From: Loripinus fragilis | Lineage: Eukaryota > Mollusca > Bivalvia > Lucinida > Lucinidae | Direction of reading: 5' to 3' | DNA length: 64,000 nucleotides | Assembly: GCA_964019695.1 (NCBI GenBank) | Contig: OZ026514.1 | Coordinates: forward strand, 8,122,751-8,186,750 | Part shown: positions 31,801 through 39,329 of the stretch, piece by piece | Numbering within the stretch: the stretch's first letter is position 1 | Layout of the letters: each line of letters opens with the position of its first letter | Program-made: the position numbers and the translations under genes | The notes under the pieces: generated by a model | The model's input: only the letters and a program-made list of their open reading frames with translations | Told to the model about the DNA's origin: nothing | Databases searched by the model: none

Positions 31801-34025
31801 TGATTGACAGAACAAATCAAACTTTGGTCAACATAACCTAATCTTGGCATACGTTTTGTCAACAAAACCTTTTCCTGGCATATGTTTTGTTCATAATCAC
31901 TGTGCTGGTCACTTGATACGATTCATCATAACATATTCCTGGCATATTTTGTCAACAAAACATATTTCTGGCATAAGTTTTATTCACAGTGTCATGCTGG
32001 CTACTTCATAAGGTTCAACATAACCTATTCCTCGCATACATTTTGTCAATCAGTAAAACCTGGTGTTTTCCGAACAAAAAAATAATTTCGGAAAGTAATT
32101 AATAGACTGTTTTTAACTCTATACATTCCTGCTAATTTTTCATGTGATGACTTTTTTTTCAAAATTTACTTTTTCGAAAAAAATTCTTGTAGGAACACTA
32201 TCAGAGTGTCAAATGGTGTGGATCCAGATCAGGACTGACATTATGTCAGTCTTGATCTGGGTCCAAACTGTTTGCAAAGGTTATAAGCAGACAACAAAAT
32301 TCATAGCCAGCAAGAAACTAGGTAATTTTATTTAAGCCAGCACATTTAAATGAGTATACTCTGCTATCCTCTTATTCTTTGTCTAGAGCCTTTGTGTATA
32401 CAAGCATCCTGGGATTAGGCAAGACTGTGCATTTACACCGGCTCATCCAAGCCACTGTTACTCACCTCTGGGATAAAAATCCAATTTTCATGAATGTGCT
32501 GGTCAATTTTATCATTTTTTCTTCAAATGTTTCTTAGTTTTTACCAGTCCAGTTAAGGACATGCAACAAACACACCAATATAAGTCTGTGCAATAAAAAC
32601 AACAGCACAAAAAAGATTCTTGAGTTAACAATATTCCTTCTTTCTTTTAAAAATGATTATTCGTATGCAGATCACAATAATCAAAATGTCATTATTTGCC
32701 ATGGTTTGGATAATGTGCTGGTCCCAGAATTTTGGATGGAAATTTCTATGGAAAGTCGGCCTCAAAATCCTGAATTCAGGAATAATCCTGAAAACTTTCA
32801 CCCATAAATATATTACCCACCCCTCAATGACCTCCCTTAAGATCAAAATAATTGCTTTAACTGGACCTACATAATTGGAAATATCTCAATAAATAAGAAC
32901 ACAACCTAAAACTAGGTTCTTACCTCATTATTTGTGATGGCAGCTATAAACACAAGGACACCAAATCTTCGGTAAACAACTGTGTAGTCTTCATACTCCA
33001 AGATTGTACTCTGTTTTAAAATTAAAACACAATGCATCGGTTTGATTGAAACATAGGCTAGATAAAACTGTTGAAAGCATACGGTAATTCAGTCCTTTAG
33101 CTATGAGCGTGTATCAAAAAAATATTTTTTTCATTTCTCAAAATCTTTTGAGCACCCAAAACACATGTTTAAACAGATGGGTAAATAAATAATAACAATT
33201 TTGCCCTAAATAATTTTGCTTAACTGGCCCTATGCTTATTGCAAAAAAGTAGACCCTGGACAGGATGGAAAGATGAGCAAACAAACAAATGATTGTATGA
33301 ATGGAAAGTCAAACTATATACAGTAAAACCTGTCTTAAGTGGCCAATCAAAAATAGACAAAACAAAGATCTTGATGACAAATTGTAGCTTAATGAAGGTC
33401 GAAAGTATTGCAGAATGTTCCACTTTGAGCATTCTGCAATACTTTTGACCTGCATAAAGCGATAATTGGTCTTGAAAACCAATTTTTTAGTCTTTTTGAG
33501 AGCCGTTTTAGACAGGTTTAACTGTACTTTGCATGTATGGATATAAAAATTAAATAGAGTAATATTATGGAAAGAACATTAATCTCTCTCTCAGAAAACA
33601 TGCCAATAGGGAGCGCAGTGGCTCCATGGTAGAGTATTTGACCTGAGACCAAAGGGCTGCAGGTTCAAGCCTCAACGGTGTCACTAGCAGCATTGTGTCC
33701 TTGAGCAAGACACATTAATCCTTGCTTAGTACTGGTTCAACCCAGGAGGACCCGTCCCAAAATAACTGAAAGATTGTTCACTGGGGTGTAAAGAATCAAA
33801 TCAAATAAGCAAACCAAGTCAAACAAAAACATGCTAAACGGAATTGATAGCCTGGGGTATGTTAACATTTTGAGGAAAATATAGTACCTGACTTTTCTCT
33901 CTTCTTAGACATGTCTTGATCACATCAGCTTCTTGTTTTCTGAGATCCAGGTCTGGTGAGTACTCAAAATATTTACTCAATCTCACTTTTCCTTGAGTGT
34001 TTATGATCAGCAAGAATTTTATCAT
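16741..34025 (-). CDS. AP4S1: AP-4 adaptor complex subunit sigma-1, four-exon gene, 142 residues
   Basis: The join 34025-33888, 33010-32924, 23122-23042 and 16863-16741 gives 429 nt, every junction phase 0 with GT-AG ends, and 142 residues plus stop. Vertebrate AP4S1 is about 144 residues. The product is a clathrin-adaptor small chain with a longin fold. It starts '[20 protein letters not shown]', has '[12 protein letters not shown]' in the middle, then '[16 protein letters not shown]', and ends with 'RILAP' plus a short tail. The start is fixed by an in-frame TGA two codons upstream. The AP-4 complex (epsilon, beta4, mu4, sigma4) sorts cargo at the trans-Golgi network without clathrin, ATG9A being a known cargo; the sigma subunit stabilises the core. 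Introns of about 0.9, 9.8 and 6.2 kb are packed with SINEs, MITEs and HINE elements. Alternative: another sigma adaptin (AP-1/2/3), less likely given the N- and C-terminal matches. Confidence 0.9.
16973..17201. mobile_element. MITE in AP4S1 intron 3
   Basis: Ends are inverted: GCCAGTGCATGAGATTTCC with AACAATGTGG on the left, and CCACATTGTTGGAAATCACA with TGTCATGGC on the right, about 30-bp terminal repeats. The interior has the bivalve-type 'GGCTCAGATCAGCCTG' block. The open frames over it are incidental. Confidence 0.75.
17445..17600. repeat. Inverted repeat in AP4S1 intron 3
   Basis: 'TTGGATAGAAAAACCCATCC' and 'AAGGATCACCGTTTG' on the left pair with 'CAAACGGTGATCCC' and 'ATTTTTCTATCCTAACC' on the right. 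The loop is near 17525. Confidence 0.8.
17807..17961. mobile_element. MITE with 15-bp terminal inverted repeats
   Basis: Left ACAATCCACCATGAG and right CTCATGATGGATTGT are inverted with one mismatch. The interior is a second palindrome (GGATAGAGATATCTCACC / GGTGAGATTTCTC, GGGGTC / GACCCC). Similar 'GATAGAAA' palindromes occur at 17445-17600 and 18720-18810. Confidence 0.8.
18336..18665 (-). mobile_element. tRNA-derived SINE (family 1), complete, inverted
   Basis: Reverse copy of the element at 850-1171. B-box complement GGGAATCGAACTC is near 18580 and A-box region complement CCGACTGCGCTA near 18644; the (TTTG)n tail is at 18336-18356. An 11-bp target duplication ATATCCTTTTT lies at 18325-18335 and 18666-18676. 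Confidence 0.92.
18940..19492. mobile_element. Non-autonomous TIR transposon, hAT-like, 6-bp target duplication
   Basis: Left end CAGCACCCTAGATAAGC and right end GCTTATCTAGGGCGCTG are inverted (one mismatch in 17). A perfect 6-bp duplication TGTAAA flanks the element (18934-18939 and 19493-19498). The interior of about 550 bp has only short unsupported frames. The CAG...CTG ends suggest hAT; a 6-bp duplication suggests a 6-bp-TSD lineage and not the classical 8-bp hAT. Confidence 0.82.
19890..20031. mobile_element. Palindromic MITE in AP4S1 intron 3
   Basis: CCCTGAGGTTATAAACTTGA and 'GCAATGATTGGCTGC' on the left pair with 'GCAGCCAATCATTG' and 'TCAAGTTTTATAGCCTCAGG' on the right. Arms are about 62 bp with a short loop near 19960. 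Confidence 0.88.
20100..20640. other. AP4S1 intron 3, no feature recognised
   Basis: AT-rich intronic sequence with incidental open frames; no domain, splice-bounded exon or clear repeat was seen. Confidence 0.4.
20640..21000 (+). mobile_element. HINE/pearl-type element, 3' fragment
   Basis: About 350 bp matches 61810-62165: 'TTTGACCTTTGACCCCTTAG', 'AAAACTTTGACACTGCCAT', 'GGCAATCATGGTCTATAG', and ends with degraded ACGG repeats at 20955-20992. The 5' region and terminal hairpin are missing. Confidence 0.75.
21150..21375. mobile_element. MITE family 1 copy
   Basis: 'GTTTAGATAAACAAACATTT' at the left and 'TGCACTCTTTATCTAAAGGC' at the right form the inverted ends. The centre has 'AAAAGAACCATCTCAATGAG' followed by its near complement. 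Confidence 0.8.
21400..22050. repeat. Foldback repeat with multiple inverted arms in AP4S1 intron 3
   Basis: 'ATTGAATTTATTAAACGAG' plus 'AAAGAGATAAAATGC' (21755-21790) is inverted as 'GCATTTTATCTCTTTTTC' plus 'AAGTTTAATAAATTCAAT' (21800-21840). The segment at 21535-21645 carries the same arms again. Sequences like its outer part recur at 26515-26575 and 31243-31400, where they appear to flank an inserted element. Confidence 0.7.
22615..22795. mobile_element. MITE family 1 copy
   Basis: Contains 'GGGTGCTCAAAAGAACCATC', a central ATTGAGA turn, 'GACGGTTCTTTTGAGTACCC', and 'TTGAGAAATAAGAAAA', ending 'TTTATCTGGAGGCCTGT'. The central hairpin is nearly perfect. Confidence 0.85.
23042..23122 (-). 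CDS. AP4S1: AP-4 complex sigma-1 subunit, coding exon 3
   Basis: 27 codons starting '[20 protein letters not shown]', the AP-4 sigma helix region. The acceptor TTGCAG lies immediately before. Two donor choices exist: GTT|GTAAGT at 23054 and AAG|GTAAAT at 23042. I chose the second because it adds four codons (V-S-I-K) that restore the usual length before the 'NLDKV' block in exon 4. Phase is 0 either way. Confidence 0.85.
23152..23249. repeat. Near-perfect inverted repeat adjoining AP4S1 exon 3
   Basis: GTGTCTTTAGATGTCAAGTT with TACCAGGC and GCTTTGAGAACGCT pairs with AGCGTTCTCAAAGC, GCCTGGTA and AACTTGATATCAAAAGACAC. Arms are about 44 bp and the loop about 9 nt. It lies 30 bp upstream of exon 3. 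Confidence 0.88.
23290..26515 (+). mobile_element. HINE/pearl-type element A, copy 1 (5'-truncated), tandem-repeat core
   Basis: Begins in 'TTGCATTGGAAACCTGGTGA', identical to 26767 onward in copy 2. The core is about 18 diverged units of roughly 160 bp, each with 'CTAGAGTGGTCACAACA', 'GCTCAAGGGCAGCTAACTC' and 'AAATTCAAACTCATCCAAGC'; alternating units form ~310-bp dimers. A unique 3' segment (26230-26440) is followed by ACGG repeats (26436-26456) and the hairpin AGCTCACC...GAGCC-TTC-GGCTC...GGTGAGCT (to about 26511). This layout matches descriptions of bivalve pearl elements / Helentron-associated elements. Open frames in the core are fortuitous. Confidence 0.82.
28614..30966 (+). mobile_element. 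HINE/pearl-type element B nested in element A
   Basis: The host array reads '...AAGAACCAATCAAAAAT' up to 28613 and resumes 'AAAAATGAAGTAGCTAGAG' at about 30967, so the intervening DNA is an insertion. The 5' end holds 'CAAATCCCCCGACC'. An 850-bp unique region and a tandem core of ~157-bp units follow, then ACGG/ACAG repeats (30884-30922) and the hairpin CCCCCGATCC-TTTT-CGGGTCGGGGG (30940-30964). CCCCCGACC at the 5' end is complementary to the outer half of that hairpin. Confidence 0.82.
30316..30878. repeat. Near-identical 157-bp tandem repeats
   Basis: Units beginning CGCGACACACCGTCTTGACC start at 30316, 30473, 30630 and 30787 and are almost identical. More diverged units extend upstream to about 29560. 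The same 60-residue open frame recurs three times, but the 157-bp period is not divisible by 3 and each copy sits in a different frame, so this is not protein-coding. Confidence 0.93.
31739..32117. mobile_element. MITE with ~75-bp terminal inverted repeats
   Basis: Left 'TTTGTTTGGAAAACACTATG', 'TTTTACTGATTGACA' and right 'TGTCAATCAGTAAAACC', 'TGGTGTTTTCCGAACAAAAA' are inverted. The repeats extend outward to AACAGCCTGTTATT / AATAGACTGTTTT. The centre has three short repeats of 'CTGGCATATGTTTTGTCAAC'. It lies in AP4S1 intron 2. Confidence 0.82.
32148..32292 (+). mobile_element. MITE family 2 copy
   Basis: Best hairpin of the family: GATCCAGATCAGGACTGAC, then ATTAT, then GTCAGTCTTGATCTGGGTCC. 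Flanked by 'AAAATTTACTTTTTCGAAAA' and 'AAACTGTTTGCAAAGGTTAT'. Confidence 0.75.
32924..33010 (-). CDS. AP4S1: AP-4 complex sigma-1 subunit, coding exon 2
   Basis: 29 codons containing '[20 protein letters not shown]', the beta-strand segment of the longin fold (pattern I-E-Y-x-D-x-x-x-(I/V)-Y-R in AP-4 sigma). The acceptor AAAACAG and donor GAG|GTAAGA are canonical. Phase 0 on both sides. Confidence 0.9.
33115..33235. mobile_element. MITE family 1 fragment in AP4S1 intron 1
   Basis: Contains 'CATTTCTCAAAATCTTTTGA', 'GCACCCAAAACACATGTTTA' and 'AACAATTTTGCCCTAAATAA', matching half of the family. Confidence 0.6.
33321..33524. mobile_element. pogo/Tigger-like MITE with TA target duplication
   Basis: Ends CAGTAAAACCTGTCT and AGACAGGTTTAACTG are inverted with one mismatch, and TA flanks both sides (33319-33320, 33525-33526). 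The interior has a strong hairpin AGGTCGAAAGTATTGCAGAA / TTCTGCAATACTTTTGACC around 33399-33452. A CAGT start with a TA duplication is the pogo/Tigger pattern. Confidence 0.85.
33607..33829 (+). mobile_element. tRNA-derived SINE (family 2) in AP4S1 intron 1
   Basis: The head has 'GCGCAGTGGCTCCATGGTAG' and a B-box-like GGTTCAAGCCTC. The body has 'TGTGTCCTTGAGCAAGACAC' and 'TACTGGTTCAACCC'; the tail is (AAATC)n/A-rich. Near-duplicated flanks AAACATGCCAA and AAACATGCTAA. Confidence 0.85.
33888..34025 (-). CDS. AP4S1: AP-4 complex sigma-1 subunit, coding exon 1
   Basis: 46 codons from ATG (34025-34023) to CAG|GTACTA. The N-terminal sequence '[20 protein letters not shown]' is diagnostic for AP-4 sigma (MIKF-x-L-x-x-N-x-Q-G-x-x-RLSKY). 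An in-frame TGA directly upstream and an A at -3 support the start. Reading past the donor would add unrelated residues and a stop at 33834. Confidence 0.93.
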
Positions 34026-34054
34026 TATTCACTTGAAATCTGGAATAAATCAGG

Positions 34055-34240
34055 CCCCCAGATAAGAGTGCGTAAATGAAAATTATTTTTCTTATTTCTC
34101 AACCAAAACATATGTTGTGGGTGCTCAAAAGAACCGTGTTCTTTTGAGCTCCCAAAACAAATGTTTAAACTGATGGATAAGAAAATAATCACAATTTTAC
34201 GCAAATTATTTTTGCTTGACTGGTCCTATGTAAAAAGCAC
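34055..34240. mobile_element. MITE family 1 copy, just upstream of AP4S1 exon 1
   Basis: Begins 'CCAGATAAGAGTGCGTAAA' and has 'TTCTTATTTCTCAACCAAAA', 'GGGTGCTCAAAAGAACC' and 'GATGGATAAGAAAATAAT'. It lies 30 bp from the AP4S1 start codon and so probably within its 5' UTR or promoter. Confidence 0.8.
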
Positions 34241-34281
34241 CACCATTAACTCCTTGCATGGGTAATTTTGGAAACTTTTTT

Positions 34282-34407
34282 GTCGTCTGCTGATTTTTTT
34301 TCAAATTCAACCTTTTCGAAAAATCTTTCATTAATACCATAAGAGTGTCAAATAGTTTGGATCCAGATCTGGGTCCAAACTGTTTGCATAGGTTACCAGC
34401 AGACAGT
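34282..34407 (+). mobile_element. MITE family 2 copy
   Basis: Inverted ends GTCTGCTGATTTT and TTACCAGCAGAC; centre 'GGATCCAGATCTGGGTCC', a perfect short palindrome shortened relative to the copy at 32148. Confidence 0.75.
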
Positions 34408-34624
34408 ATTAGTAGGCAAAGAATTAATCATTAATGCGCAGATTCAGATTTTAAAGTTTTAAACTTTGTTAAAAATATTGGAAATCTAAATTAAACAAGA
34501 CAAATTGTCCAATGTATATCCGCCGATGAAGGGTCCCCATTAGAAATATCCAGGCATCAAACACCTGTCAAACAGGCGGCATACGCCTTGTTTTACGGTG
34601 AAATGATGATTTTCCAGTCGTCAA

Positions 34625-34830
34625 AGAGACGTAGACGTCATTTTCAAAAACTTACGTCTGCTTGTGAGACGTCAAATTGAATGATGGAAACAAGGCGTCA
34701 TCTGTATCAAGAGACGTCATTTAAACTTAAACTTTTCAAGAAGGCGTCAATTTGGACTTAGCCAATTTCTGCTGGTGTCAAACTGTTATATCGAACTTAG
34801 AAATTTTGGGTAGGCGTCATTTTCATACAT
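34625..34830. promoter_or_regulatory. Cluster of six (A/G)CGTCA motifs upstream of AP4S1
   Basis: GACGTCA or GGCGTCA occurs six times: near 34634, 34669, 34706, 34725, 34744 and 34815. Four of the copies are 'GTCATTT' or similar, so they may be degenerate tandem repeat units. CGTCA is the half-site for CREB/ATF factors; regulatory activity is only a possibility. Confidence 0.3.
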
Positions 34831-34959
34831 TTTCATACTGAAGGTATCAGCAACTAAACTGTCGTGTTACATCAAATTGAGGCCACTGATTAGGTTCATG
34901 CGTGGATCGGGAGGAGGGACAGGTGTACCCGGATAACTAAATCATGTTGCAACGTTGCT

Positions 34960-35028
34960 ATGGCTGTGATTTGTAAAACTAGAATTCCGAGAATCGGATG
35001 TGTCGCCTGGCTTAACAGAAGTAAACAA
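34960..35028 (+). CDS. Possible first coding exon of an unidentified plus-strand gene
   Basis: An ATG in good context (G at -3 and +4) opens 'MAVICKTRIPRIGCVAWLNR', ending at AACAAG|GTAAAT, which resembles a splice donor. The peptide is basic and hydrophobic like a mitochondrial presequence. It lies head-to-head with AP4S1, about 0.9 kb away. Against: the putative donor is shared with the head of a HINE element (compare 60936 onward), and no second exon was found. I do not recognise the protein. Confidence 0.2.
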
Positions 35029-35031
35029 GGT

Positions 35032-35480
35032 AAATTAGTCCAATTTATATCCCGAGCAAAGGGTTATTTTAGAGAAACTTATAAATCACAAAACATAAAT
35101 CCCATTTCTCCAACCCCTAAGTTCACCTTCGGTATCATACAGATCAAGGTTATAAGTCTATCAACTAGTTTTCAGCGGTTAGTCTATACTTCTTTTCCCT
35201 TAATTTGATATGCAACATGACCACATTCAGAATTGCTTTTACCTTTTTAATCTAACCCACAGTTTGAGGGTGTGTGTAAGGAGAGAATATTATGTGCTTG
35301 CATGTTGCTCTATGCTCCATTCCCTTTAATTTGTTATGCAACATGACCATGTTCTGAAAAACTTGAAGTGAGACCTATTGACCCCACCCCAAGGGTCGGG
35401 GGTGAAGGGGGCAGTCTGCAGGCAAAATATTTGCGACCATGTGTCACGTATACTGAGGGCCATCCTTGTATGTGCATGGC
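35032..35480 (+). mobile_element. HINE-type element fragment
   Basis: 'CCAATTTATATCCCGAGCAA' then 'AGGGTTATTTTAGAGAAAC' matches the 5' end of the element at 60959. Parts of its core follow ('TTTGATATGCAACATGACCA', 'ATTGACCCCACCCCAAGGGT'). No microsatellite or terminal hairpin is present. A smaller related head occurs at 34490-34540. Confidence 0.65.
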
Positions 35481-35489
35481 AGTGCCATT

Positions 35490-35645
35490 TAAAAAGTAGA
35501 CTTGTGGTCACTTGCTGGGAAAGGGCTGACCTCTTGGTTCTCGTTTGTGGTGTCTATCTGTGAGCTTGTCACTTTCCTATTGGTATCCTGGGTCAGGACT
35601 GGTGTGGTACTTGATTGTATCGATTCCTGATCTTTGCACCCTTAC
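35490..35645 (-). mobile_element. SINE body fragment (family 3)
   Basis: 'TTGTGGTCACTTGCTGGGAA', 'AGGGCTGACCTCTTGG' and 'ATCCTGGGTCAGGACTGG' are found inverted at 63720-63915 and in the same orientation at 6280-6420. The tRNA-like head is absent here. Confidence 0.7.
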
Positions 35646-35649
35646 TTAC

Positions 35650-37390
35650 TTAAAAAAAGGGATAAGTTCACACAACATGTTTTATTCAGACTAGTAACGC
35701 AACATCAACACGTAGTCAAAACAGCAAACATTTTATATGTCACCCTCTGCTTATGCAATATGCAGTTTATAGACATAAAATTTCCCAAAACAGAGGGTTT
35801 CCACACAGGAAAGTACTAAGCTTAAACCACAAAGGTTTTCCACACAGGAATGCACAAAGCTTGACACTAAGTCTTTTGAATAATGACACTAAGTTGAAAG
35901 CACTAAGCTATCTATGTCATCTACATATTACTGCATGACAACTCTCAACAATCAGTCTGAGTCCCAAATAAAATGGCCACCTGGAAACAATTAAAGAACA
36001 CTAAGTCTAGTCCATCAATGTTCAAGTAAAAACAAATATCAATTTCAAAGAAAACAGATCACCTTTTGATCTAAGTCTGCTAAAAACTATCTTAATCATA
36101 TTGAATCTGCTATATACTGCTCGTACAATGTAGACAGTATTCAACTAACTGTACAGCATAATCCCAATTATCTGTACAGAACTATGTGCTACACAGACTA
36201 TATACACCTGATTGCACAGTATATTTGCAACTAACTTTACAACACTATCACATTCAGATCATGTAAAGTTATTTGGGCTATTTGAAACTGACTGTACAGT
36301 ACACTTGCAAACAACTGTACAGTACATCAGCAATCAACTGTACACCAGGTCTACCGAAATTGAAGTTAATAACTGTTTTGTACTTAAGAAAAAAAACTTT
36401 GCTGCTTTCACTTTTGTTGTTAAAGATATATTCAACCTTCAATCTAAGACAAAAAAAAGGCCAATATATATACTTAAAGCCAAAAGAAACTTTACACTTT
36501 GAACTATCATATATATCTTGACTGTTGTTGAGTTTAACCAAATTAAATATTGCAATGAGATGCTGGTACCCGCACTAACCTAATTTACGAAAAACAACTT
36601 AGGTTAATTAATCTTCTTTCTAGTTATCTGTGCTTTCATTAAAAGCACAAAATCAGCATTTCCTAACAAAATCTAAAGTAAACCTAGGATTTGAACACGC
36701 TATTTTAAGGGCCATCGATTGCACATTAAAAATACTGCAAGACATTTTGTCTCTGACGTATAGTTTGTTTTTGGCAGCATCTTAAATTTTGTTAACTTTG
36801 AAATTATCTCCCTTTGAATCAAAACAATAGTAAACTTTAGTCCCTGCTAAAAGCTTTATCTTAGATGACATTTGGATTCTTTTATTAGCGATTTGCTGGG
36901 ACTTCTGCCCTGAGTATGTGACTAGATAATTTGATAAAAAATTCCCATCGGTTTTGAAGAAAAACGGCAAGCAATTTCTTATGGGAAATTCCATTGAAAG
37001 CATTGTAAAGTTCACAAAAAGGGGTATGTACGTAAAAACACAACTCTAACTTGTGTTACTCGAAGGGCAATCCAGGCTGATTTGAACTTTAAACAACAAT
37101 TCAATAGCCTGTCTTTCAGACTAGTTCCTAAAAATAAAAAATTGTCCAATTGCAAAGCTACAGTAACACATCAAAAGTGATGCGTTTTGAAAAAGTTTAT
37201 TTTGCCCCTTTGCTTCTTTCATTAGGGCATTGTGGTTGTATTTATGACAGTAAAAACATCAAATTTAAAAGGTCATATGAATTATTGATTAAACTTTAAT
37301 ATGAATTAAACACATTTAAAATGACACTCACCAATACCCAGAAAAGGTATATATAATGACAGTGTAAAGTTACTTTTGGTCTTAAGTATA
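35650..37390. other. Unassigned AT-rich DNA
   Basis: No gene recognised. 36120-36350 is rich in CTGTACA/TGTACAG motifs (at least five copies), such as 'AACTGTACAGTACA', perhaps a degenerate short tandem repeat. Short open frames on both strands have no known domain. Confidence 0.4.
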
Positions 37391-37394
37391 TTTT

Positions 37395-37790
37395 GCATTA
37401 GCCTAAACCAAAGTCAAAAAAGGGCCATAACTCAGTCAAAAATATGCAAATGACCTCCAAATTTGTACTTGGCCTGTATTTTATGATGCTTTACCCTTCT
37501 GTAAAATTTGAAAGAAATTGTTGCATCCCTTCAAAAGTTATTGATCGGAAACCACAAATTGACAATTTAGCCAAAATCAAAGCAAAAAAGGACCATAACT
37601 CAGGCAAAATTTTGCAGATTACCCCCTTTTCAAACTTGTCCTGTATTTAATGATGCTTGACCCTTCTGTAAAGTTTAAAGGAATTTGAGGCATCCCTTCA
37701 AGAGTTATCGATTGGAAACCAAAAGTGTGACACCGCGGACGCCGAAGCCAGAGTCATGATCCCTATATGTCATCCTTACTTCGCAGGAAA
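37395..37790 (+). mobile_element. HINE-type element fragment with two ~190-bp units
   Basis: Two diverged units start with 'GGCCATAACTCAGTCAAAA' (near 37425) and 'GACCATAACTCAGGCAAAA' (near 37590). They share 'CCCTTCTGTAAA.TTTGAA' and 'GCATCCCTTCAA.AGTTAT'. They end in 'GCGGACGCCGAAGCC', a degraded microsatellite-proximal segment. Confidence 0.6.
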
Positions 37791-37815
37791 CACAAAAAAC
37801 ATAGTGAGTAGATAG

Positions 37816-37848
37816 CATGTGTGTGTGTGTGTGTGGGGGGGGGGCTCC
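37816..37848. repeat. (TG)n followed by a G run
   Basis: Directly visible: about nine TG units, then ten G. Confidence 0.9.
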
Positions 37849-39329
37849 TTCACTCAGAAAAAAATGTTTTAACTTGAAAAATGTTATAACTAGACTTCAG
37901 TCGATGGTACACCATCGCATATACCCGCTTTTGAGCTAACCAAAGCATCTGCAAAGTTTGAAGTTGGTACGTCCAACAGCTTAGGGGGAGATGCATTTAC
38001 AAGAAAGTACATGATTTCACTTTTGACCTTGACCATAGGTCATGGACAAACAGGAAACATTGTCCATTATCCTCTACATGACCTATGCACCTGCAAAGTT
38101 TGAAGCTGCTATGTCCAACTGTTTAGGGGGAAATGCATTTACAAGAAATATTTGATTTGACCAAGGAAAAGGTCACATGAAGCATTGCCCTCTTCATCAT
38201 GTGACCTATGTACCTGCAAAGTTTGAAGTTGCTACGGCCAATGGTTAAGGAGATGCATTACCATGAAAAAAAAAAACATTATTTGAACTTGACCCCAAGG
38301 TCAAGGTGGTCAAGGTCACACAAAATGTTGCCAAGTACCCTTGACTTCATGTGACCTATGCACCAGCAAAATTTGATGTTGCTACATCCCATGGTTAAGG
38401 AGAAGATGCATTTACAAGAAAATACATTATTTGACCTTGGCCTTCGGGAAAAGGTCACACAAAATGTTGCCCAGTACGCTGGACATCATGTGACCTATGC
38501 ACCAGCAAAGGATGTTATTGCTACATTGCACGGTTAAGGAGAAGATGACTTTACAAGAAAATACATAATTTGATCTTGCCCTGGGTCAAGGTCACACAAA
38601 ATGTTGCCCAGAGCCCTCTTCATCATGTGACCTATGCACCTACAGAGTTTGAACTTACTACCTCAAAAGCTTTAGGAGAAGCATTTACAAGAAAATTCAA
38701 TATTTGACCTTGACCTTGAGGTTAAGGTCACACGAAATATTGCCCAGTACCCACTACATCATTTGACCTGTCCAGCTACAAAGTTGAAGTTGCTGCGTCT
38801 AACGGTTTAGGAGATACATTTACAAGATAGTGTTTCCCTTAGCCAGTTTTAGCATGGCGTTGCGCCATGCCCCTTTTCTCTAGCGACATGCCCTTTTCCC
38901 CAGCGCTATGCCCCCTTTTCTTAAACTACAAAAATGCCCTACATTTTGGTAAAAAAGTCATGAAAATCTGACAAAAACTAAGGAAGTTACAGTTTTTTTC
39001 CGTTAAGTGCAGAGGTTGTAGAAGGATTAGATTATAAATGGTTAGCCTATTTAAAAAACAAAATGAGTATGTTCTTAATTCAAAATGGTTATTTGAATGG
39101 GTTGAAGGAAAATCGGCCCAGTCATTCCCCAACCCACTATTTTGATGAATCAATTCACTAAGATAAAATACAAAGGTTGGAACACTTTGGAGGGAGATAA
39201 CCAATAAACTTTTTGGTTTGAAAATTTGATTATCTCTTTGGTATGAGTCATTCATAAGTCTTCAGATACAGTAAAAGAATAACATAAACTGAAAGACTGA
39301 AAGATAAATAGAAACATCAGAACATTTTG

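Noticed and set aside
36278..36541. Overlapping open frames on both strands
   Set aside because: Low-complexity AT-rich DNA with mutually overlapping frames and no domain or splice signals.
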